A DNA stretch of 64,000 nucleotides from Fasciola hepatica (Eukaryota; Platyhelminthes; Trematoda; Plagiorchiida; Fasciolidae): assembly GCA_948099385.1 (NCBI GenBank), contig CANUEZ040000213.1, positions 1,302,001 to 1,366,000 on the forward strand. The letters are read 5' to 3'. The first letter of the stretch is position 1. Every line of letters begins with the position of its first letter. This document shows, piece after piece, positions 48,936-60,560 of the stretch. The notes under the pieces are model-generated. The model made no database searches and was not told where the DNA came from. It worked only from the letters and a program-made list of their open reading frames with translations. A program made the position numbers and the translations under genes.

Positions 48936-49421
48936 CTGAGGAAACAATTGATAACCCATCACCCATGAGGCAAGGTGGGAACGTCTTATGTTAGACGTAT
49001 TCATGAAAACCAAGAGAGAAATACCGGTTAACAGACTGTCGGTAAATTATCAGCTAGCACACTATCGTCCGAAGTTGCTTGATTTTTGTTGCAGTGCGAA
49101 TAGTTTTACGATTTTAGTTGATAAACATGTGTTTTAATTCTAATCTGCAGATGAATGAAGAGCAAAGGTCAGATGGCTTAATCAAAATAGATTATGAAGT
49201 GGATAAAAAAGAACCAATGACCCTTACTGTGAAATTTGGAGCAGGAATATAACAAGTCCGCCGTGGCAGCCATTCGGATGAACTCGAAGCTGTCAAACAT
49301 CGAGGTGTGTTCGCGAATCAAATGGCAAATGCTCATTTGTTTTTCTATTGGTACACAGAACTAGCTTTTCGCATAGATATATTTGTGAGTGAATGGACAG
49401 TGATTTTCTTCTTTTTTGCAG

Positions 49422-49454
49422 TCTACTGTTTGTCCAACAAACCACTGTTTATGC
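49422..49454 (+). other. Possible 33-nt micro-exon, + strand of arm C
   Basis: A strong acceptor (TTCTTCTTTTTTGCAG) and a strong donor (GTAAGTTG) bracket exactly 33 nt. A 45-nt gap ending TTATTTACAG leads to a further open segment from 49,500. Exon, donor and acceptor are the same in A (2,892-2,860) and B (25,612-25,580), both on the - strand. Micro-exon genes are known in parasitic flatworms; whether this is one is inference. It lies on the strand opposite most candidate exons here. Confidence 0.3.
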
Positions 49455-49655
49455 GTAAGTTGATTTTCAGTGTAAAACTGAGTTTTCATTTATTTACAGG
49501 TTTGGTCGCTTCGTCTGAAAATGTTTCTTGTACCTTAAACCCAAGCTGATTAAACAACACTGAGTTACATTGGTCATTCCTCCCTTTATGTGGTCAGCAA
49601 TTCAATGATATTTTTAACGGACTTAAAGGCAATGAACTGCCGCTTTCGAACTCAC

Positions 49656-49860
49656 CCAAAGGAGGTAGAGTTCTTTTCTGGGCATCTTGGAGTGAGCGGC
49701 TGATTTTATCAGGAATAGACTTCCCATTATTAGGGGCGGCATAAAAAAATCTATCTGCCCCATGATGATCCACATGGAAATGATAAATTCCACTACCGGT
49801 GAGCTGAACTCTCCTTTTAAGGTCATCAGGTATAGTCCTATCGACCGACAACACATTTAG
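49656..49860 (-). CDS. Candidate internal exon, 205 nt, copy C
   Basis: The inverted copy of 25,174-25,378 encodes the same 68 residues and keeps both splice sites. An open frame in all three copies while flanking DNA carries scattered indels suggests either recent duplication or constraint; the few differences seen cannot separate these. Confidence 0.45.
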
Positions 49861-50839
49861 CTTATGGCAATGTTATTCGTGCTGCCTTCAAGGCCCGCGT
49901 TTTAATCAAGTACCAATGTGAGATACATGGACAAAGGGCAGAAAAAATATTAATAATAATATTAATCTTTAAAGTTAAAATAGCTATTAAGAAAAGGACT
50001 AACTGCAGGAGTTCTGAAAGATCATATGAGGTTCACCAAATACGTGGCCGCTCGATAGGAAAAATTTCAATGTGCTAGAAAATGTTGGTACAATGAAATA
50101 CAGCTTAATAACACAGGCACGAAGTGACTTGCAGCCTGTTGGTAGTTTCCATAGAAGAGTTATGGAACCGACCACTTACACCTACGATCCTCCGAAATGA
50201 GTCTGTTGCAGCTTTCGACCAGGCGCTTCAACTCGGTTTGAATAGGATTCCAATAACTGCACTAAGGAACTCCACATTGAAGCGGACGTGCTAATTAACG
50301 GAGTGCAGAATCATATGAGTATCGTTTTAACTCCCACCTATCTGAAAACGTTCACAAAATACGCACGGACAAAAAGCCGAGATAACCACATACGGGTTTG
50401 TTTGTTTTCTAAGCATTAGCTTCCATTTCGTAATACTGCAGAACAGCATGTGCAGTCGAAAGAAAGTAGTATGCTCAAGGGAGTAAACCGCACTCGTGCT
50501 ACAGACGCTTCTACATTCTTCCTTGTCAAAGGTTTCTTTCTTATCATTAGTGCGTGTGGCTTAGCCGAAACCTGTCACTTGTTCATAAATGGAACACATA
50601 ATGAGCTCCTTTTCCGTAAGGTCCTATATGGAAGAAAAGTTATAAAAACAATCTACAGAGCTTGATCATTTGATCTATTTTAGAGTCCGGCCATTTGCTG
50701 ATTTCCTACGGGTTATTGCCGGTGATGAGTTTCTGGAGCAGCGGATTTGTAAAACGTCACCAAATAATTACGATCTAGCTGCATACTGTGCCATTCGAAA
50801 CTGTTAAGTATTGCCTAAATTAAACACCACATGTGGATT

Positions 50840-50965
50840 TCAAGTTTGAGGTTGTTCTAGTGTATTTTTGTCGTAAACAATGGCACATCGCTGTCCAAGT
50901 TTGTAAGTTAGGAATTTAATCCGTAATCTGATTCTAAGATCTTTTTCACGATTCCAATGCTCCAT
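50840..50965 (-). pseudogene. Copy C of 24,069-24,266, stopped at codon 42
   Basis: The ATG and the first 41 codons match B with four substitutions. A TGA then replaces the Gly codon at 50,842-50,840, and a second in-frame stop lies downstream where B encodes His. Read as a decayed copy if the B frame is real. Confidence 0.38.
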
Positions 50966-51086
50966 TTTCAGTCAACAATTACATGAAGAGTTGTACGTAA
51001 ATCCGGGATTTTGAGATTTTTCCTTGAAGTGTTTTCACTGTTTGACCTTTTGCCTTAAACTGCAATAACTGGTATTCATCTATTGA

Positions 51087-51198
51087 TCAAATGCACCCTG
51101 GATGGACGCCAAAATCATCCAGATACTTGTATTTTCCAACTGTCTTCGTGTTCAGCTGGGCTGGGTGGTCACAAGAAATGGTCCGAAAAACAATTGGT
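51087..51198 (-). CDS. Candidate exon, copy C of 23,836-23,947
   Basis: The inverted counterpart has the same acceptor and stop. The frame stays open with several amino-acid changes (Asn to Ile, Leu to Ile, Lys to Thr, Val to Asp). Most differences change an amino acid, which suggests little constraint on at least one copy. Confidence 0.35.
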
Positions 51199-52362
51199 CT
51201 GTTGACGGAAGGGAAAAGTGGGTGAGTAAGGAAAGAAGTAGATCACGTAAAATAACTTTTGGTGTGCCAGTGCAGAATGTTTACTAGAAATAAAATGTTC
51301 AAACTTTCAATAAATTTAAATCGATCTGAACGTGTTTGACTAGAAGTTTTCAAAATAATTTAGTTAGCCAGATAAACAAGACTTTTTATTGAATTAACTT
51401 CAGGAGAAGATCTCGAAAATTGGGGCACTCAACCCCAGCACGGTCTTCATTTGTTAGACAATTTTTACGAAATTCCAACCTCATTTAACGTCACTAGGAA
51501 GCGCCCATTTTGGGTAATCAATCAACAAAACAATCAAACCCATATGATATCAATGACTCAATCAGTCCGTCAGTTATCAAGTTATTCGTTATTATCCATT
51601 TGCAAAAAATTACTTCATTTACCTAGTGGATAACATCGACTGCAAGTCGGACAATTATACTTTTCCGTCATGTTTTATTCTCTAATAATTTTGTGCACAG
51701 CGACTTCCTGTATTGTTATTATTTTGATACATTATTAAAATACTAAACAACATCTTCCGCAAAGATATCCTTCGGATAAACTCTCCAGATAGAAGTTCAA
51801 CTTATTACACTGAAGGGAGGACGTTGGTTTGTCCTGCAGCGAAGTTTGTTTTGTCTCACAAATGTTGATACAGGCCAAGTGGACTGTAACAAGCTTGTAA
51901 AGTTGTTCTGCGCACTACTATTTGTCTCTTCGATCAGGTTCTTGGTGATGCCGAATCGCTGATGCCAATGATAAGGTGCATCCTAGCCAAGATTCTGATA
52001 TGCGATAACGGCCCACGAGACGTATTTCGAACGGATTCAGCGGCAACAGTCAGTTTAAATCCAAAAGGTCACTACCAACAGAGCACGTGCACTGACGATG
52101 CTACACCGACTGGTGATGAAATGTTTGCGACCTCTACGCCAAGCTCGGTGATCAGAACATCATGATAACCAACAGCCTGAGCTACAACCGACTGAAACAT
52201 AAAAAACCATTGAAATCCAAACTTCTGATGCGAAGCAGACAACCTCAACGCAAGTATCGCTTTAATACCAGGAAAGAGTGTACGGAAAGTCTGGTACGAC
52301 TCACACGTTTGTACGTGTTTTTTGAAATGAACCTCTGGCCTGCGGTCGTACGCACAACTCAC

Positions 52363-52479
52363 GGTTGCTGTCAAGAATTAAATCTGTTTTAGGGGCCTCC
52401 GAATCTTCTGCCCCGCGGAACACTTCCCTTTTTGGTAGCTTTTCACTGACAGTTTCCCCCCTTGAATTGATGTACTTTG
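52363..52479 (-). CDS. Candidate internal exon, 117 nt, copy C
   Basis: This is the inverted counterpart of 22,556-22,672. Length, acceptor and GTGAGT donor are conserved and the frame is open. Near the 3' end a small change replaces DLFRDSN by DLILDSN. The upstream pyrimidine-rich tract is intact. It is part of the same candidate gene as the B copy, on the other arm of the palindrome. Product unknown. Confidence 0.42.
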
Positions 52480-52622
52480 CTGTATAATAAATAAAAAAGA
52501 AAGCAAAAAGCAAAAATATATTACGTAGATGTATTCGTGGAGAGAGAGAAACCAAGTGTATGGAAAAATCTTTTGTGAATCAAAAGTTTCAAACTGTTCA
52601 GCCTTGAATAAATTTGAGCCCA

Positions 52623-53312
52623 ACACGCGTGTGAACCGATCGTGAGTATGGTGTGCCTTTTACCAACAGAGCTAGAAGATGATACTCATTCACTTGCACG
52701 TTACTTGTTCAAAAAGGGTCGGCAGGATTTCCCTATACTTCAGTCGGTTTCTACCAGAGGAAAACACTGTAAAGTATCGTTTATGATTGACTGCTTAGCA
52801 GATTAGTGAGTGGGAGTAAGTCAGATAGCATCATGACCCAAAAGTGACATTCAGAAAGACACAAAGTATGTATAAAAAGCACATCTATGAAGCAGGCGTC
52901 ACACAACCAGCTATTGGCCAACGAAAATTTTACATTATTAGTCGTGTGATTGTAATTGTATGCACAGAAAGATACGCAGATGGCTGAGGGGTGGGTAGAA
53001 TGATCAGACTGCATTCTGGTCACTGCTACCTACTTGAGTTTTCTTCAGCGCACTTTGGTTTGTGAATCCCTCCTCACTATTTTGCTCTTTCACCTTCAAA
53101 TTCACCACTCTTCTAAAAAGAAGATCATTCAGATCCACGCTTGAACAGTCACCGCGGCCTAGTTCCCCGTTAGAACTGAGAGGTCATACCCTTGGCTTCG
53201 GATATTTTCCAACGCGTGTGAACTGATCGTAAGCATGGTGTGCCTTTTAATAACAGAGCTATGAGAGAATACTCATTCACTTGGACGTTACTTGTTCAAA
53301 AAGGGTCGCAAG
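52623..53312 (+). repeat. Pair of roughly 100-bp direct repeats in arm C
   Basis: 52,623-52,720 and 53,211-53,312 share GATCGT..ATGGTGTGCC and GTTACTTGTTCAAAAAGGGT with scattered differences, starting in each case near a CACGCG or AACGCG site. Only the first has a partner in B, so the second is a local duplication or an older dispersed copy. Confidence 0.7.
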
Positions 53313-54332
53313 GATGAATCCAAAAGTATTTGAACTAAGAGAGCATCTAATTGCTACTGATCGTATTAGATAAAATGAAATGTTTGCTTTGTGCGTTCAC
53401 TTGACTAAGGAACTAGAAAGCAAGTCAGATTAATTTATAGGCAAACCTAGACTGTAATTACGGAACTGTCCGCCACTCCTTGACTTCTGATAGTGTGATG
53501 GGCCCACCTTGACTTAAATCATTTCAAGAATATTGACCTGCCAAGGAAAGACAAGCAAGCAACCTCTTATTGCACCAAATGTGATTCATAGGTTATAATA
53601 ATGTCCATCCTTGTGCACCTGAAACGAAACTGCCGCTCCTAATCGCCAGTACCATGCATCGGGCTGCTTTTGAAAGTAGACTATTTAGTCGAGTCAAGCT
53701 TCGATGAATTTCATGTGAATCAATTTACCCTACAGATTAGTGAGTGGGTGAGTTGGGAGAAGGTGTGTGACATAGAAGGGCCTATTCTTAGTCCACCTCA
53801 AGCGTTTTATCTTGGAGGCCTAGAGCATGATAGAACCATAACAAGCACACAAGCTAATTTGTTCCAATGATTTGGGACTGAGTTAGCATGCAGGTCGATG
53901 ACAGATTGACTGCCGAGCCAGGCCAACGAGTAGTTCCAAAATGAAGACAATCACTGAAGCAAATCACTTGCACGGACACAAAAATACGTGAACGTGTTAC
54001 TTGACTTGCTAGGCGGATAACGCGGGATGCGAGTACACTGTAGGTCACACAAACGGAGACTTAACTGTTACCAAGACCGCTTTGGGGTATCCTTGCAGCA
54101 CCCCAACAGGGGACAACAATATCTGCACTACTGATGACATACCGTTGTTCCATTAAAATGGCTCAATTGAATTTATGCCCAACTCCGCCTAATTACTGTC
54201 GCAAGTGATGGATCTCTTCTTTCTACCTGTGCATTCACCATGGTTTGGCAACAAAGGCGGACAAAAAACACCACGTAACTGGGGACAAATCGATAAACAA
54301 ATAAAATTAGTTTCATAATTTTCTGGTTTCAG

Positions 54333-54525
54333 GGGTTGGATGGAGCACTGGGTAAAACTTTGGGGAAAACACGTGACCAGCACCGATCATGTGGCCATCA
54401 CCGCGGGCTTCAGACCATGTGGTCCCGAAATCAATCCAGGCAGTTTCCGGCAATTCATCTGGCGTTCTCGAATTTACTCTGACTTCCTCCGAAGATATTA
54501 TACCTTTGTGGAAATAAGGAAGTAA
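54333..54525 (+). CDS. Candidate exon in segment X
   Basis: The acceptor TTTTCTGGTTTCAG ends at 54,332. The frame reads GWMEHWVKLWGKHVTSTDHV, then AITAGFRPCGPEINPGSFRQ and a basic-aromatic tail, to a TAA at 54,523-54,525. It is rich in Trp, His and Arg and looks like a piece of a folded, possibly secreted, protein. It occurs once in the window, so there is no copy comparison. Not assigned to a family. Confidence 0.33.
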
Positions 54526-54539
54526 GAGATTATTTTACG

Positions 54540-56177
54540 ATCTTTCATATCAAGTCAAGTCAGCAGTAGCTTTATACATCTGAATCAGCGGATTTTCAGG
54601 GTTCAAACCAAATCTGTGCGTATGGGAGTGGGGAATGGGGAAATAAGAATAAACTGTGGTAATTTTCATCCAAGCAAACATTTCTGTAAGTCCTAGATAA
54701 TTTTTGTCACAATACTCGCCTTAGTCGAGCTTCCCGGATGGCTGCACGAAACTGGAGCCCTAGGCTATATGCCTTCTGCTAATCTTTACTGATGAGTAGA
54801 CTCACGCTTCAGCCATGCCTAAAGAAACTGTTTATCCACCATGTTTGTCCTTTTTGGCTCTAAGCAATCCACGTTTACTGAACCTTTTTCGAATTTGTTC
54901 GGCTCTGTCCATTAGAATTGTAATTCATTGAGCTCCATTTCAAGGTGAATTTCCATGTTTTTCGTTCGCCACTGAAAAGAACGTAGAAAACTCGCATCTC
55001 ACAATTTATATATTTCATCTGTTCGTATGAAGTAGATTGAGGGGCTTAATGTTCCAAGCTTCTTGAATATGGCTTTTTCGGTGAAATGAATAATTAAATG
55101 GGAATCTAAAAATTTATTTTTTCTTTCCCAAGCAAAGCCAAAAGAGCACTATGGTGGGCGAAAACAATCAATATTAGTTTGAAATATGTGCATTATCACT
55201 GATTTGGTGTATAAATATGAAGTGTATCGCCTCGGTTGAGGAATTTTGATAGTTGCACATTACTGAATTTATTATTTCCATCAGAAATCATTTATCGTCG
55301 TCAAGATCTAATTGGGTTTTATCCTAACTGACAATGAATCTTTTGCGACCAGAACTACAGGCCCACAGATCAGCTTTTATTTGAAGGCGTGTCCCGTATG
55401 ATTTCTTCTGAGCTTATTTTTCCACGTGAATGACTAGAAAGAAGAGTTCTACACTCAAGATGAGTACGTGTACATACTTTTTTCGATGCAAGGTGTTCCA
55501 GGAACAAACACCACGAATATGAGTAGCAGGAGATTCGCATTGATTGACATATAAAGTATCAACTTTGAAAACCATGGTCGCAGCCGTTTTATCTGGCCTG
55601 ACAGGAATAACAAGAAATACGTATCCACTGAGGCTCTACTTTGATTTGAACCCACAGCGAATGATTGTCAGTCACACTCCCAACCACTAGGCTACGCGAG
55701 CTGATTCTAAACAATTTGCCCAACTTCACTACTACAAGATACATCGCCCTGTGAATCACTCACTTTTGAACTGCAAAGAATCAACGTTCTATGGTGTTGA
55801 GAATGAGGCACAGGCTAAACATCTGTGCTTGCTCAGTCAGAAACCTGGAAATGGTAAATCATTTGCACTGCTTGAAATAGTTCGTCTTCACGCCCGCACT
55901 GTGACGAGGTCACTTCCTCATGTTCCTCATATTCTGGCTTCATTGTTGCTGACGTACCGAAGACCGTTGAAGTAGCTGTAATAGGGATTATTCTCACTGT
56001 GTTCGACCGCATATCCCCGGTAAGGTTTTGATCTACAACTCTCAACTTCAGCCAACTTGCTGCGGACGTGTACTACTACTCAGGTTTGCCCGATTGTCAG
56101 TAGGATTAGTTTTGTTTGTCGATAGATGCTGGAGAAACAGATACTGTTTCTTCTTCTCCGACATGCGGGTTTTACGT
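54540..56177. other. Segment X, remainder
   Basis: Single-copy AT-rich sequence with the SINE head at 55.64-55.70 kb. Overlapping frames at 55,751-56,045 on both strands are unsupported. No further genes seen. Confidence 0.45.
55635..55705 (-). mobile_element. tRNA-derived SINE head in segment X
   Basis: On the - strand, box A TAGCCTAGTGG (55,694-55,684) is followed at tRNA-like spacing by box B GGGTTCAAATC (55,653-55,643). The T-stem does not pair well, so this is a SINE head or decayed tRNA rather than an active tRNA. Confidence 0.55.
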
Positions 56178-57020
56178 GCTTCGGATATTTTCCAACGCAT
56201 CATACTGACTTTTATGGATGATGAGTATGCCAAGTGCCCTAAATTTATCCTGCTGTCGTCGATGATGAGCCTGGTGATTTAAATTCAACTCCAGTGACTT
56301 ATTTCGGGTCTTGTGTAGTGTTTTGACTAAAGGGATTTCCTCTCTGTGGTTTCAAATATTTGTGTTGGTTGTAGCTCAGGTTGTTGGTTGCTATGATGTT
56401 CTGATCGCTGAGCTTGGTGTTTAGATTGCAAACGTTTTATCACCAATTGAGGTGAGATCGTCAGTGCCATCAGCAACGTCGCGACGAGCAATTTTAACGA
56501 TTTTCTAAAATGCCAAGGTCAGTTCACGGGTGACAGATATAGTAATCAACTCAAACACCGTAGCTAGAGAAAATATATTGAAAGAACTACCAAAAGGTGA
56601 GTATGCTTCGAACTGTTTGAGTGGGAGCGACTCAGTGAGTATTTTGTTTGCAATTTTCTAATTTTTCCTCATCAATTGCGGATGTTAAGACCCCAGGCTG
56701 TATAGTAAAATGAAAAAATAAAAATGAAATTGCCAAAAAAGTGAAATGAACCATTTTGAAAAGATCCTAATTGTTGGTCCCGAAATCTTGGTCACAATCG
56801 TTTCACCGTCAGAGGAGTAGATGCCGGTAAAAAGATGTTGTTAGCTCAAATGAGAATAAAACGCTTTCTCTACTCATTGGGAATGTGTATGGGAGTGTAG
56901 TGAATTTTGAGAGTCGTCCGTTAGCCTTGATTAACCGACGAAATAACTTTCATCGAACAACCTTGTGTTTCTAAAAAGGGGACTTCCCGTCCATGCGCTT
57001 TTCTAATGATTCAAGTGAAA

Positions 57021-57278
57021 TCAAAGTGTGAACGGGGACAAATGGTTCCAAGTTTGGGTTTTCGTTACTCGGAGCCCAAAGGCACAGCTAATGACTGAAA
57101 TGAGATTGTGAGGAAAAAACCACAACTCCGGAGTGTGTAAGTAAAGGAGTGATTAGAAAGGGTAGTACAGGGCACGCATACCTGATGAGTAGCAATAAAC
57201 GCGAAACCGATCGTGTTCTTCCGGAGAAATTTTCTCCCGTCGTCCGTGTATATTATTACTGACAACAAAAGCTTGCTG
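57021..57278 (-). CDS. Two candidate exons with a short intron, arm D'
   Basis: The inverted counterpart of 20,740-20,997. Exon 1 spans about 57,278-57,182 and exon 2 starts at 57,094. Splice sites are retained and the joined frame stays open. Confidence 0.42.
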
Positions 57279-57928
57279 CTTAAAAGCAAGAAGCAGCTAT
57301 CCGGAGCTTGTGAAAACCGGTAATCAAAGCCAACAGCATTACCAGTATTTGAAACCACTGAGAATAAAATGAGTCCAAGCTAGACGACGTGTTTGATGGA
57401 ATACAACTAATCAGTACTTAAGCACAGATAAAAACAGAGAATGCCAGAAGTGAGTGAGAATGACCTGATGCCTTGAAAGTGTGATACTGAGTAACTTAGA
57501 ATGCCAAAATTGTATCGGTCGATATACCTCTGGAGTAGGATTACTTCTACAATAAAAAATAACCTGACCGTAGGTGGTTCAGCGGCTACTATGTCTGAGT
57601 TACGTTACCCAAATACTGCCACCATAAGTCAGCTTCAATGATTTAGAGCACTGTGGTCTCTCTGGGGTCGTCACTCGGCTCAAATTATTAAGGCATGAAA
57701 CTGCTGGTTCTCCTTGAAGGTCGGGTGAATCCCCTTGGATTTTCTGATGTCATTTCTGCTTCAATTATATACAAGCATAGCTTATAATAAATCAAATTTC
57801 ACGATGTTTGCACAGAGAGAACGACGTGCACTGATCCCATCATCATAGCATTTAATCTGAAGGGTCGATAACTCAGTGGATGAAATTACACGTTAAACTT
57901 CCTCCCACAGTTGAAAAGACTGACATAC

Positions 57929-58077
57929 CGTCTGTAGTTTGCCTCATGTGAGATTAAAACGGTGCAAATATTCTCCAAAACTGTCTCTTCATTTTCGTCT
58001 TTGCTTGACATGAAATCTAGTAGGTTCTCCATTGCCATTATATACAGTGCCTGCAAAAGTTTAGCACGATTGGTTTT
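57929..58077 (-). CDS. Candidate internal exon, 149 nt, arm D'
   Basis: The inverted copy of 19,941-20,089 has the same length, splice sites and open frame. Confidence 0.43.
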
Positions 58078-58410
58078 CTGAAACGAAAGTCCCTGAACCC
58101 CTGGATATTCACGCGTTCTATTTTTTATTTTCACTGTGGTTTCTAGTTGTGCATCAGAGACACTTGAATCGGTTTATAACCAGAACTCGTATTCGCTTAA
58201 CAATTGGACTCAGTGAAGCCATACTTCACAGCATAGGGATGCCCTTTCTGATGAAACTGATGTATCACAGCAACCTGTTGGTTTCCTAATCGATGACCCG
58301 ATGGGTGACACACAGCTATGAAAGTTTTGCTTTTCTCTTGGAGATAATCGATTTTGTTTACCAATAATGAGTATTTTGTTTGCATCTCTAAGTTCACATG
58401 AATTTCTCAC

Positions 58411-58633
58411 CCTGTGTCTCCGTTAAATTTCGAAACACTGATTTGTGTATGGTTATTTGCATCGACAAGAACAACTATAATGTAAACTCCTAGAAGATGG
58501 TTATTTAAATGATCATGAACTGTTTTGCCATTCGAGACATTTGTGCGTGCATTAAGTAGATGTGGTTGCAAAAGTGTGGTCATAAACAAAATCTAAATGT
58601 GAAGATTGTTATGTTGAGCCACTTGGTGGTAAA
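58411..58633 (-). CDS. Candidate internal exon, 223 nt, arm D'
   Basis: The inverted counterpart of 19,383-19,605 keeps length, acceptor and GTGAGA donor. The frame is open with few changes. Confidence 0.38.
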
Positions 58634-58776
58634 CTGTTGTAAAAACCTTGCTACTTGTGACAGAGCGGGGGTGGAAAGAGTCATTCGAAAAAGTAGCTCC
58701 ATATTGTCCTCCTTTGGACAGTCATCGGTCTGTCCACCAAAGTAATGTGGGAACTAAACGTTTAGCATCTTGATTG

Positions 58777-59007
58777 TCAGACTAATTGCCTTGTCCTTGG
58801 TCCTGTCACGTGGTTCAGCGCATATCCGCATTCTTTTGAAGGCCGGGCAAAACAGAATTTTTCTCGAACACCTGACACCATGTCACTGGTGAGTGACAGT
58901 TTTTCAGCAAAATTCTTCCCAGAGAAAGCACGGTGACAATGAGTTTCGCGGGTATGATTTTGTGGACATTCGGCAAGTATTTTGAAATCATTGCAAAAGT
59001 TGATCAT
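58777..59007 (-). CDS. Candidate exon region, arm D' copy of 19,009-19,239
   Basis: The same 76-codon frame is open, with Leu to Phe and Gln to Lys changes. This exon is intact in both arms, unlike its broken neighbours at 59.5 and 59.8 kb. Confidence 0.35.
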   Translation of the reverse strand: MINFCNDFKILAECPQNHTRETHCHRAFSGKNFAEKLSLTSDMVSGVREKFCFARPSKECGYALNHVTGPRTRQLV

Positions 59008-59506
59008 GCACGAGTTTGTTTAATTTAACCGAAATTACAACAGGTGTTTACCTTTGTTCGGCTTATGGGGCTTGCTTCAGAGCGGCAGGAAAAACAAAGC
59101 AGTCTACTTCAACTCGTCCCTTTTTACAATGAATTAAGGTAGTTTACTGGGAAACCTGCTCGCTGAATATAGTTATTGCCCTTTGGAAGTTATTTTCTTT
59201 ATCAAAATGTAGGTAACATCGTTATCCGGGTCGAATGTGGTAGCATTTTGCTGACTCCGTCTTACTGCAACATAGTATTTTACAAGATGGATGCGAAAAA
59301 AGGCTTATTCACTCAAATAAAGGTTCTGAGCCATATTCAAAATAAAATCGTGTGCAAAATGCGTTTTCATAATTTTATATTCTTTTTGTTCATTGAAGCA
59401 GTGATATTTCTTGGTTATTAGCGTGCACGTATTCTCCATCACGACAAAATGGAAGTTTATCTGCATGATATCAGAAGGGAGGAACCCTTGGTGTTTTGAA
59501 CGGAAC

Positions 59507-59647
59507 TTATATTAAGGAACAAGTAGAGACACTGTAAAAGGGCAGGGTAGTGTCGTCCCAGAATGTCAACATTATACGAGGAGTGTCCCGGTTCTTGCAC
59601 TCAGTATCTTGCAATTTTCGAATTATTTACCACACTAGTTGTGTGAC
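59507..59647 (-). pseudogene. Arm D' copy of 18,459-18,598, frameshifted
   Basis: One extra A (TTCGAAAATTGC against TTCGGAATTGC in D) shifts the frame, and a TGA follows within a few codons. The TTTCAG acceptor is intact. Confidence 0.42.
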
Positions 59648-59740
59648 CTGAAATAACACTAAAAGAGACGATTGTTTGTGACAATTCCATAATCAGGTAC
59701 TCCACGGCGATCATTTTCGGTATCACCTTACAATGCTCCC

Positions 59741-59881
59741 CGTTCAATGAAAGTATCTTCCCCTACGCATATGCCATTCCTCATTTACTCGCAGCCTCCA
59801 TCTCGACTGTTTCATCAGGTATACTTGACTCAGAACCGTCGTGCTCTATTGGCTGGTCTGACTCATCTTCGTATCTCCCCA
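59741..59881 (-). pseudogene. Arm D' copy of the acidic exon, broken twice
   Basis: Compared with 18,230-18,378, the acceptor AG is lost (CAACTGG instead of CAACTAGG) and a two-base insertion in GCGAGTAAATGAGG shifts the frame into a TGA. Confidence 0.42.
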
Positions 59882-60035
59882 GTTGATAAAACTACAAAAT
59901 GAACGAATTTTGCGTGCTTCGGAAGTCTCGGATGACACGGTTAGAGCCCAATAACACTCGTTCTACTGTGAAAAGCCCGTACCACTCTTTGTGGAATTTT
60001 GAAGGTATCACTGGGTTTGGTTGCGTTTATGGGGT

Positions 60036-60340
60036 TATATATTATAAACAGTCTTCAGGAGAGAGCTGGAGGATTTCCTGTTGAAAAACGTTCTCTAATA
60101 TCGATAAGCTATATCCATATGACTACGGGATGATTGACTGGCTTGCTTCAGCATGTCCAACACGTTGCAGACATACCCACGACAACCATTTACTGATTGT
60201 TGACACAACTTGGTCGTCTGTCTTTCGGGCGTCGTATTTCCATTCCTGTCCATCAAAGTGTGGCTTTTGTTTAGTAGAACTATGGATGGCACCACGGTAA
60301 GCAATGGGACAAAGTGCCAATAAGCAGTTTCATTTGTGTG
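60036..60340 (-). repeat. Dispersed repeat copy, arm D'
   Basis: The palindromic partner of 17,770-18,060, with both open frames retained. Confidence 0.6.
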
Positions 60341-60359
60341 TTGCTCGCCCTAATGGAAA

Positions 60360-60560
60360 GTGACCGACGAGGCTAGCCCAGTGATTAAAACCAGGATAGT
60401 TACTGTGCATCACTGGAATAGTGGTTCATGCGTCACCGAATATTCACTGACTTTATTCACAGCTGGCCGTCCGGACCATGATAACTCATCTGGTGGAGCT
60501 TCTACCCGGTACGTGGAGGGTGGCCGGTCCGATTCCGGCTCGCGGCGACAGACATTTCGA
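60360..60560 (+). mobile_element. tRNA-like SINE head, arm D' copy
   Basis: A perfect 5-bp T-arm, GCCGG-TCCGATT-CCGGC, sits at about 60,524-60,540 with a box A-like TGGTGGAGCTT about 35 bp upstream (60,491-60,501). The arm D copy is at about 17,560-17,755 on the - strand with the same T-arm. Being in both arms, it predates the duplication. A decayed tRNA gene is possible but less likely. Confidence 0.5.

Larger units (their letters stand above)
39476..54249 (-). repeat. Arm C: inverted copy of A and B
   Basis: On the - strand this reads as arm A from its first base to about 10,600, and as arm B from 21,820 to 31,697. It contains an extra PLE-bearing segment (40,746-43,344) absent from A, and it lacks the 0.75-kb segment found in A at about 4,030-4,783 and in B at 26,752-27,505. 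At its right side it retains 53,216-54,249, which matches A but is missing from B. Confidence 0.92.
53195..56198 (+). repeat. 21-bp direct repeats flanking a 2.98-kb segment lost from the left arm
   Basis: GCTTCGGATATTTTCCAACG plus C occurs at 53,195-53,215 and at 56,178-56,198. The left arm has one copy (21,820-21,840, inverted) and lacks everything between. Part of the lost segment (53,363-54,249) matches arm A, so presence is likely ancestral. Confidence 0.8.

Noticed and set aside
52072..52374. 100-codon - strand frame in arm C
   Set aside because: It is the C counterpart of the frame in arm B that ignores splice sites, and parts recur as a diverged repeat at 21,550-21,660 and 56,360-56,470 with stops. 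Likely a repeat, not a gene.
55635..55705. Functional tRNA gene
   Set aside because: Box A and box B are present but the T-stem and acceptor stem pair poorly, so a SINE head is more likely.
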